Assembly: GCA_022013615.1 (NCBI GenBank)
Contig: JAKLQB010000614.1
Span: 1 to 11,775, forward strand
DNA: 11,775 bases
Reading direction: 5' to 3'
Source: Desulfobacterales bacterium
Lineage (GTDB): Bacteria; Desulfobacterota; DSM-4660; Desulfatiglandales; Desulfatiglandaceae
How positions within the stretch are numbered: position 1 is the stretch's first letter; every line of letters begins with the position of its first letter. The translations under genes were made by a program, and so were the position numbers. Below the pieces are notes generated by a model. That model saw nothing but the letters and a program-made list of their open reading frames with translations, was not told the origin of the DNA and ran no database searches. Positions 7,533 through 11,775 of this stretch are shown one piece after another.

Positions 7533-8174
7533 TCACGATGAAAGCCAGAGCACATCCCCACAGAGCTCTGGATCGTGTTGGTGTGAGGAAAAGACGGCAA
7601 AGGCCTCTTTTTCCAGCTTTAAAACTGTCGAGTCTCCATGTCCTGGGAAAATCCGGGTATCATCCGGCAAGGTGAAAATTTTAGAGGTAATGGACTCGAT
7701 GATTTGTTTCAGATTTTCCGGCGATGATGTCTTACCCGGACCTCCCGGGAAAATCGTATCCCCCGCGATTAAATAATCCTCCGCGTAAAAACATAAACTT
7801 CCAGGCGTATGGCCCGGCGTATGAAACACCTTCAGTTCAACCTTTCCAAAGGATAATGCCTCGCCCCCCTTAAGGAGGATGTCGGGTTTAAGCGGAAGTT
7901 GTGTCGCATCTTCTGGATGAGCGGCAACAGGAATCGCCAGCTCTGCCTTTAAGGCCTTGAGGGCCCCTGTATGATCGAAATGGTTATGGGTGATCAACAG
8001 ATATCGGGGGTTTGTTTCTTTCAATCGTTCCTGGATAACAGAGGCCTCCGCCGGTGCGTCTACTACTACACTATCCCCGGTCCTGGCACAAATCAGGATA
8101 TAACTGTTCGTGCCGTACGGTCCCAGACTGAGGTTTTCAATCTGAATATCCTCATCTTTAGCTACAAGTCCCAT
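7533..8174 (-). CDS. Metallo-beta-lactamase-fold hydrolase, glyoxalase II-like
   Basis: A 213-residue MBL-fold protein. The metal-binding motif is THNHFDH (62-68), followed by HTPGHTPG (118-125), GDTIFPGG (138-145) and PGHGD (177-181). This is the order of ligands in GloB-like hydroxyacylthiol hydrolases and their relatives. It has a C-terminal tail ending DPELCGDVLWLSS, which I recall from a subgroup of these hydrolases. The ATG at 8174 has a good GGAGG seven bases upstream. It follows the HAD gene by 24 bases on the same strand, indicating an operon, and converges on the PIG-L gene with a 29-base gap. GloB enzymes act on thioesters of glutathione or other low-molecular-weight thiols, which fits the thiol hypothesis but does not prove it. 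Confidence 0.85.
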   Translation of the reverse strand: MGLVAKDEDIQIENLSLGPYGTNSYILICARTGDSVVVDAPAEASVIQERLKETNPRYLLITHNHFDHTGALKALKAELAIPVAAHPEDATQLPLKPDILLKGGEALSFGKVELKVFHTPGHTPGSLCFYAEDYLIAGDTIFPGGPGKTSSPENLKQIIESITSKIFTLPDDTRIFPGHGDSTVLKLEKEAFAVFSSHQHDPELCGDVLWLSS

Positions 8175-8198
8175 TTTCTTTCCTCCACTCCATATTAT

Positions 8199-8840
8199 CT
8201 AATCCTTTGGCCTCCAGATACAGTCTTCTCCGTCAAGCACCTCGTCTAATTCTTCCCCTAATGCCTCGGCCGTCGTGAAAAGGATTCCGTAGAGGCCCAT
8301 TTCACGGGCCGCCTTCACGTTTTCATAGGTATCATCAATAAATACCGCTTCCTCAGGTTCCACTACCAGTTTTTTAAGCGTCAACTCGAATGCGGCGGAA
8401 TCAGGCTTAGCCACGCGTTCATCCCCGGAGCAAAAAACCACATCGAAAAAATCGAGGATCTCCCATTCGGAAAGCCATTCCGCCAGTCCCGGTGGGGAAT
8501 TGGAGAGCACGGCAAGTTTGAATCGGGCGTGTAACCTCTGAATCAATGCCAGAACGCCTTCGTTAATCGCCTCATCGGCATTATAGCGACGGCGAAATGA
8601 ATCGATTTCCCTTTTTGTCTTCAGGCCGAGCTCAGGGCCTATCGCTTCCCAATAGGTGTCGAGTGTTTTACTACCCACCAAGGCATCCATCCAGGCCTGA
8701 CTATCGAACATCAGTTTGTTTATCGTGCCGGCTGGTATTCCCAAATCCTTTTCATAGGTTCTAAATAGGGTGGCTGGTTTCTGAGCGGATATCACCCTCC
8801 CGAAATCAAAGATTACGGCTCTTATCATGAATCGAGCCAT
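8199..8840 (-). CDS. HAD-superfamily phosphatase (subfamily IA-like)
   Basis: A 213-residue HAD hydrolase when started at 8840. Motif I is VIFDFGRVI with nucleophile D12. The second Asp of DxD is replaced by Gly, as in the FDFGGV-type subgroup of HAD-IA proteins such as YihX-like and epoxide-hydrolase N-domain-like phosphatases. Motif II is LSNS (S113), motif III is AKPD (K145), and motif IV is VFIDDTYENVKAA (D169, D170). A helical cap lies between about 20 and 90. The start is uncertain: the ATG at 8840 is only 2 bases after GGGGGAGG, the ATG at 8828 is about 14 bases after it, and a GTG at 8876 would add 12 residues. It is co-directional with the MBL gene. The lack of the second Asp usually weakens simple phosphatase chemistry, so the substrate cannot be given. 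Confidence 0.85.
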   Translation of the reverse strand: MARFMIRAVIFDFGRVISAQKPATLFRTYEKDLGIPAGTINKLMFDSQAWMDALVGSKTLDTYWEAIGPELGLKTKREIDSFRRRYNADEAINEGVLALIQRLHARFKLAVLSNSPPGLAEWLSEWEILDFFDVVFCSGDERVAKPDSAAFELTLKKLVVEPEEAVFIDDTYENVKAAREMGLYGILFTTAEALGEELDEVLDGEDCIWRPKD

Positions 8841-8857
8841 ACCCTCCCCCAAATCCC

Positions 8858-8956
8858 TTATTGATTCAACTGCCACTTCGGACCATCTAGTGTATCCTCA
8901 ACAATAACCCTCGCCTTTCCCAGTTCCTCGCCTATTTTATCCGCAAATTCCCATTG
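8858..8956 (-). pseudogene. Orphan C-terminal peptide remnant of an unrecognised gene
   Basis: Between stops, a 32-codon frame lacking an ATG encodes WEFADKIGEELGKARVIVED, continuing to DGPKWQLNQ and a TAA at 8860-8858. Composition and codon use look protein-like, but I cannot name a family. It follows directly after the rtcA remnant on the same strand and precedes the HAD gene, so it is probably the tail of a gene whose front was lost in the rearrangement that cut the rtcA copy. Confidence 0.4.
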
Positions 8957-8967
8957 TTACATTGTTA
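8952..8967. repeat. Tandem 8-base duplication CATTGTTA at the rtcA remnant junction
   Basis: CATTGTTA occurs twice in tandem (8952-8959 and 8960-8967), exactly where similarity to the intact rtcA ends (8968). The second unit supplies the TAA stop that ends the remnant. This looks like a junction scar or a small target-site-type duplication. Confidence 0.6.
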
Positions 8968-9066
8968 CTTTATATGAAGGTCCTTGCCAAGTAAAACAGA
9001 GAAAGTAACCGCATCCCTGACTATTGTCCCGGATCCTGATTCTTGACTGCCATCTATTTCTATCAT
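8965..9066 (-). pseudogene. Truncated second copy of rtcA (33-codon N-terminal remnant)
   Basis: From the ATG at 9064-9066 this frame encodes MIEIDGSQESGSGTIVRDAV and ends DLHIK, then stops. It matches the first 33 residues of the rtcA protein at 1-844 except for four conservative changes (S to T, V to L, R to K, N to D). DNA similarity spans 8968-9082 against 746-860: 115 ungapped bases with 9 differences, including the ribosome-binding region. Five of the nine differences are synonymous. This indicates a formerly functional, diverged rtcA copy that was later cut off, rather than a very recent duplication. The canonical enzyme needs the missing part, so no cyclase activity is expected. Confidence 0.9.
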
Positions 9067-9149
9067 TTTCCTCCCCATTTCATACCTGTAAGGCACTTTT
9101 CTTCTATTTTACCCTAATTTCTGGAAAACGCCCTACTTTTTTCCGCTCC

Positions 9150-9184
9150 TTGACAATCGTTCCCGATATGTGTATATTAGGAAC
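9150..9184 (+). promoter_or_regulatory. Promoter and dyad operator of the RHH/RelE TA pair
   Basis: TTGACA (9150-9155) and TATATT (9173-9178) are spaced by 17 bases. A dyad, GTTCC-cg-ATAT-gtgt-ATAT-ta-GGAAC (9159-9184), covers the spacer and -10 box and is a good candidate for autoregulation by the ribbon-helix-helix antitoxin. Confidence 0.65.
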
Positions 9185-9205
9185 ATTATTTTAAGGAGGG
9201 ACATC

Positions 9206-9463
9206 ATGCCTAAGACGCGCTTTAATATCAGCCTTGACCAGGATCTAGTGGATTTTGCCAAGGTATACGCTAAAGAGAACCGAACAACAGTGGCCGAGGT
9301 TATTACTCAATTTCTGCTCGCACTCAAACGGCAAGCACAAGGAGATAGCATGGAGATCATACTTTCCAACCCTGATTTCCACAAAGCACTAATCGACGTA
9401 CAGTCCAGGCTCCGCGATGGCACAGCCAGATGGCACACCTTTGAGGAAGTTTTCGGCGACTGA
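9206..9463 (+). CDS. Ribbon-helix-helix antitoxin (DUF6364-like)
   Basis: An 85-residue protein starting at the ATG at 9206, preceded by AAGGAGGG. An upstream ATG at 9170 lies inside the promoter and is unlikely. The N-terminal TRFNISLDQDLVDFAKVYAK followed by TTVAEVITQFLLALKR forms the strand-helix-helix of a MetJ/Arc-type DNA-binding domain. The C-terminal half (about 45-85), ending TARWHTFEEVFGD, is expected to wrap the toxin. Its stop overlaps the toxin start by one base (TGATG), so translation is coupled. It should bind the dyad at 9159-9184. Confidence 0.85.
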   Translation: MPKTRFNISLDQDLVDFAKVYAKENRTTVAEVITQFLLALKRQAQGDSMEIILSNPDFHKALIDVQSRLRDGTARWHTFEEVFGD

Positions 9464-9777
9464 TGAAAGCAGAATTTGAAAAGGCATTCCTGAAAGGCGT
9501 CAGGAAACATGCCAGTATAAAGAAGCAGATCGAAAAGAAAGTTCGCCAGATTATGGAGCACCCAGTTGAGTTCGGTGAACCTTTAAAGGGCAACTTGAGA
9601 GGCTTTTACTCTTGCCCGGTCAAACGCAACTTCACAATAATCTACTTGTATTGTGCTGCATGCCGAAAAAAAGGAGACGCTGAATTTGTTGCCTGTTCCG
9701 ATTGTTCCGCAACATCTGACGAAACTATTAAGTTTGTACTGCTGGGACCCCATGATGAAGTGTACAGCATTAAGTAA
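9463..9777 (+). CDS. RelE/YafQ-type mRNA interferase toxin with a four-cysteine insert
   Basis: A 104-residue RelE-fold toxin. It has a helical start (FEKAFLKGVRKHASIKKQIEK), a PLKGNLRGFYSCPVKRNF strand region (40-57) and a C-terminal GPHDEVYSIK (95-104), in which H97 corresponds to the catalytic histidine region of YafQ. RelE-family toxins cleave mRNA in the ribosome. Unusually, between the strands IIYLY and ETIKFVLLG there is an insert with two CxxC pairs, C64/C67 and C78/C81, that could hold a zinc ion. It follows the RHH antitoxin with a one-base overlap. Family membership is well supported; metal binding is an inference. Confidence 0.85.
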   Translation: MKAEFEKAFLKGVRKHASIKKQIEKKVRQIMEHPVEFGEPLKGNLRGFYSCPVKRNFTIIYLYCAACRKKGDAEFVACSDCSATSDETIKFVLLGPHDEVYSIK

Positions 9778-10002
9778 ACGTCTCGGAATTTCTATCCCGC
9801 CAGGGGCGAAGAATAAAGGAATTTTTCCTTATCCGGAAATTCCATGACAAATTACAATTTTGCCTTGCCCATTGAACCGTCTCAGTTGTATAATTTTTCC
9901 AAATACTTAAAAATGACATTGTTTTCAACACTAAACTGCATGTGTTTTTTTGGCTAATGAAAGAACGGCTTTGAGTCGCAGAGTCTTTCGTGGAGGTAAA
10001 TT
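9778..10002. other. Intergenic gap with one inverted repeat
   Basis: No gene was seen here. GGAATTT and AAATTCC flank a short loop at about 9818-9842 and could end transcription from the toxin gene, although no strong T-tract follows. Confidence 0.35.
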
Positions 10003-10272
10003 ATGAATCTACACGATATTTTAGCAGATATTCACGCACTTGAAGAAGATCTTTTGGTCTTTGAGCACAAGTATGGACTACGTTCAGAGACCTTTTATGC
10101 TGCGTATGTAAGCGGTGAAGAGCCTGAAAACGAAAGTTGGGTTTTAGATTTTGGTGAGTGGGCCAGTGTGTACAAAACCTGGCTCGCGCGTCAGACCGAT
10201 TATCGTAACGAAGTTCAAAAGCTTCAGCTACAATCACCGAGTCTAACAGGATTAATCCGGGTAGCCGTATGA
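10003..10272 (+). CDS. Probable antitoxin partner of the TumE-like protein
   Basis: An 89-residue acidic protein with a strong ribosome binding site (GGAGG, 7 bases before the ATG). It contains EEDLLVFEHKYGLRSETFY (about 14-32) and a WVLDFGEWASVYKTWL segment (about 46-61), a pattern I recall in small genes directly upstream of DUF6516/TumE toxins. It overlaps the next gene by the four bases ATGA, which indicates coupled translation. No DNA-binding motif is obvious. The role is inferred mainly from the partner gene. Confidence 0.65.
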   Translation: MNLHDILADIHALEEDLLVFEHKYGLRSETFYAAYVSGEEPENESWVLDFGEWASVYKTWLARQTDYRNEVQKLQLQSPSLTGLIRVAV

Positions 10273-10688
10273 ACAACCCGTTACGCACCACTGAATACTA
10301 TGAGTTATTCTTATACACTCTTAGGGAAAAGTTCTCATCAGTACATCATTCCACGATAACATTCGTTCGAAAAGGTACGTCACTTGCACGAGTGGCAGGC
10401 GAGTTGTTCTTTGATCACGAAATAAGGCTAATTGTTCGTGAACGGATATTGTATCATCAGTTACCCGTCATCATAGACTGGTATGGTTATGAGGTTTTGC
10501 AGGGTGACAAAAAATTGTACTGGTATGACTCACAACCGCACCCGGAAGATTCAGGTTTACAAAGCAGCCATCCTCATCACAAGCACATTCACCCGGATAT
10601 AAAACATCATCGTATAACTGCTCCAGAGCTTAACTTTACAAGGCCCAACCTGCACCTATACTCATTCGGGAAATCGAAGCTTTCATAA
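10269..10688 (+). pseudogene. TumE-like (DUF6516) toxin, apparently frameshifted near the C-terminus
   Basis: The open frame encodes 139 residues with the family-specific stretch YDSQPHPED (86-94), HPHHKHIHPDIKHHRI (101-116) and NFTRPNL (122-128). After L128 the sequence departs from the family. The frame shifted by one base continues plausibly as PILIREIEAFIKGIK and runs to a TAG at 10718-10720; a helix ending LIREIE is what family members normally carry after RPNL. A single missing base near 10653-10657 would explain this. The protein may be inactive, or this may be a sequencing error or a phase-variable site, although no long homopolymer is present. The family forms type II TA modules with the small gene upstream. 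Confidence 0.8.
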
Positions 10689-10826
10689 AAGGAATAAAGA
10701 GTAAGACTGAACAATCTTAGCTTGTCTACGTCCTATCGGTCTTTTCATTGTTCCAAAGATCCATTTTCAATATTATCAGCCAATAAAATTACTGATAGAG
10801 GTACACTCATGAAAATGAGGTGAATA

Positions 10827-10879
10827 GGGGGCAGGCCCTTTATCCCTTATTGACATTTCATTCTTGGTACTCTGTCCCC
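10827..10879. repeat. REP-like segment with inverted GGGGRCAG ends
   Basis: GGGGGCAG (10827-10834) and CTGTCCCC (10872-10879) are inverted at 7 of 8 positions. The right end coincides with the point where the DUF4143-type reading frame loses similarity. A perfect small hairpin, CTCAT-gaaa-ATGAG, lies just outside at 10806-10819. It may be a small palindromic insertion, but this is a modest match. Confidence 0.35.
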
Positions 10880-11106
10880 TTTTCTTTCGTTGTAGGGTCC
10901 AGGTCCTGATGGAAAAGACTGCCAAGGGCTGGATTTTTTTCGAAATTGATACTGACAAATGAGGAAAAGGTCCTTCCCAGTTTTTCGACTGCATAGGATT
11001 TTCCAGTCTGTCGCGCACCGCGCAGCAGCAAGGGTTTTCGGTGCCTTGCTTTGGCCCATTGAATGAGATAATTATCCAGATCACGTTCCGTGCTTGGCAG
11101 AATCAT
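10858..11106 (-). pseudogene. Truncated DUF4143-type ATPase (N-terminal fragment)
   Basis: From the ATG at 11106 the frame encodes TERDLDNYLIQWAKARHRKP followed by LLLRGARQTGKS, with Walker A at residues 30-37, then a segment with SFVSINFEKNPALGSLF. This is the usual opening of AAA ATPases that carry a C-terminal DUF4143 domain and are about 400 residues long. Here the frame stops after 82 residues, before the Walker B motif, and the last dozen residues do not look like the family. The break coincides with the REP-like segment. A TTG at 11127 could add 7 residues. No intact product is expected. Confidence 0.8.
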
Positions 11107-11208
11107 TGAGGATATGATAAAAGTCAAGGTAAATCAGTCCGATAAACAGATATTTGAGAGGAAATTCAGAACAGCAACCAGATAAATATCAGGGTATTTT
11201 CAAGCTAA

Positions 11209-11409
11209 AACCGTGGGATATCCTTCCGTAAAATAGTCAACAGTATTAACCAACGGAAAGTAAAGGCAAGGAGTCTTCTTTGCTACTGGGCCGCCAGAGA
11301 TGTAGGTATGTCGCTGAGAGAGTTGGAAGGACGATTGGAAATGAGCCGGCCTGGAGTCGGGTTTTCCGTTGAAAGAGGAGAGGCGATTACGAACGAAAAT
11401 GGATATTAA
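11209..11409 (+). pseudogene. C-terminal remnant of a REP-associated-type (Y1) transposase
   Basis: After a stop at 11206-11208 the frame encodes RKVKARSLLCYWAARDVGMS followed by LRELEGRLEMSRPGVGFSVERGE, ending ENGY and TAA at 11407-11409. This is the helix-turn-helix tail that follows the Y1 transposase domain in RAYT-like proteins with a DnaA-like end. The catalytic domain is missing, and no matching upstream part was found in this window. Confidence 0.75.
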
Positions 11410-11577
11410 TTAATAGAATAGGTTTCTTAATTTCTTATCAGCGTCCCGCTTTCCGATCGTTGCCTTAGTTGCCTTTTTGAGATTTATTCTTTCTTGAGAT
11501 TTAGAGGGCATTTTTGTTCATTCGATTTTGTTACATCAATTTTCTACTTTTAAAGTTCTTAAAGAACGTGTGAAGCT
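11410..11577. other. Non-coding gap before the IS200-like end
   Basis: AT-rich, with no credible gene. It contains a direct repeat TTGAGATTTA (11477-11486 and 11494-11503) and the palindrome GTTCTTAAAGAAC (11555-11567) near the presumed end of the IS200-like element. Confidence 0.3.
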
Positions 11578-11624
11578 CCACCCGCATAGCGGGTGGCCTC
11601 AGGAGGGCCCCTGAAAGGGGCCAC
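11578..11624. repeat. Subterminal hairpins of the IS200-like element
   Basis: CCACCCGCATAGCGGGTGG (11578-11596) is an 8-base perfect stem with a 3-base loop. GGCCCC-tgaaa-GGGGCC (11606-11622) forms a second stem, and GTGGCC/GGCCAC (11593-11598 and 11619-11624) can pair as an alternative outer stem. They lie directly after the transposase stop. IS200/IS605 elements carry such end hairpins for single-strand recognition by TnpA, and the same hairpins can terminate transcription. Confidence 0.65.
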
Positions 11625-11628
11625 GGGT

Positions 11629-11775
11629 CTAATCAAAATTAAATTCCATTTGGTCTTTGTCTAACTTCTCCTCATTCCGAATGTATTCCCGAACCTCCTT
11701 CTCGTCCAAACCTACTGTACTTACAAAATAGCCCCGGATCCAAAAACTCTTAGAGCCTTTTGCCTTAGTTCGGAA
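11629..11775 (-). CDS. tnpA: IS200/IS605 TnpA transposase, partial (N-terminus beyond right edge)
   Basis: The last 48 codons are visible: KAKGSKSFWIRGYFVSTVGL, then EKEVREYIRNEE and a TAG at 11631-11629. The phrase FWIRGYFVSTVG plus a REYI helix, which carries the catalytic tyrosine in IS200 enzymes, is diagnostic of the single-strand Y1 transposase. The family is about 140-155 residues, so about two thirds lies to the right. The hairpins at 11578-11624 mark its downstream end. Confidence 0.85.
   Translation of the reverse strand, partial: FRTKAKGSKSFWIRGYFVSTVGLDEKEVREYIRNEEKLDKDQMEFNFD

Noticed and set aside
8840..8876. GTG at 8876 as the definite HAD start
   Set aside because: No ribosome binding site precedes it and the added residues overlap the orphan peptide; the core HAD fold begins at the MIRAVIFDFG strand.
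9170..9205. Upstream ATG for the RHH antitoxin at 9170
   Set aside because: It lies within the promoter and operator, and the AAGGAGGG before 9206 fits the family start MPKTRFNISL.
10776..11084. Longer minus-strand frames overlapping the DUF4143-type fragment
   Set aside because: They are alternative frames of the ATPase fragment; only the frame ending at 10858 carries the Walker A motif GARQTGKS.
11477..11503. Two direct copies of TTGAGATTTA with 17-base period as a start of a CRISPR or iteron array
   Set aside because: Only two AT-rich units are present, with no third copy and no neighbouring cas or rep gene.

Overview
The window comes from a bacterial accessory region of moderate GC content. 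Protein sequence style, the type of short inverted-repeat element at 6558-6694, and the mix of a RAYT-like remnant, an IS200-type transposase and small toxin-antitoxin pairs suggest an anaerobic Desulfobacterota (deltaproteobacterial) or similar genome. That assignment is an inference from resemblance; no ribosomal marker is present. Left part (1-1994, minus strand): an AAA-type ATPase with a C-terminal winged-helix region is followed after 37 bases by rtcA, an RNA 3'-terminal phosphate cyclase that runs off the left edge. Next (2317-2926, plus strand) comes a BrnT-like toxin/antitoxin pair behind a near-consensus promoter, with the toxin start codon at the predicted transcription start. Centre (3037-8174) holds the most interesting group: a CelD/FemAB-type GNAT protein, a GT4 glycosyltransferase resembling MshA, a double-GNAT protein resembling mycothiol synthase MshD, a PIG-L/LmbE deacetylase of the MshB/BshB type, and a glyoxalase-II-like metallo-beta-lactamase hydrolase, followed at 8199-8840 by a HAD phosphatase. 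These genes lie in several transcription units with both orientations. Together they look like three of the four steps of a mycothiol- or bacillithiol-like glycosyl-thiol pathway, with no recognisable MshC or BshC ligase. The product is unproven, and a glycolipid or polysaccharide role is a real alternative. Right part (8858-11775) is a patchwork of accessory genes and debris. It contains a 33-codon remnant of a second rtcA, in direct orientation to the intact gene and about 8.2 kb away; a RHH antitoxin/RelE-family toxin pair whose toxin carries a four-cysteine insert; a TumE-like (DUF6516) toxin pair whose toxin appears frameshifted near its C-terminus; a truncated DUF4143-type ATPase; the C-terminal remnant of a REP-associated-type transposase; and the 3' end of an IS200/IS605 TnpA with strong hairpins beyond its stop codon. 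No tRNA, rRNA, CRISPR array or replication origin was seen.
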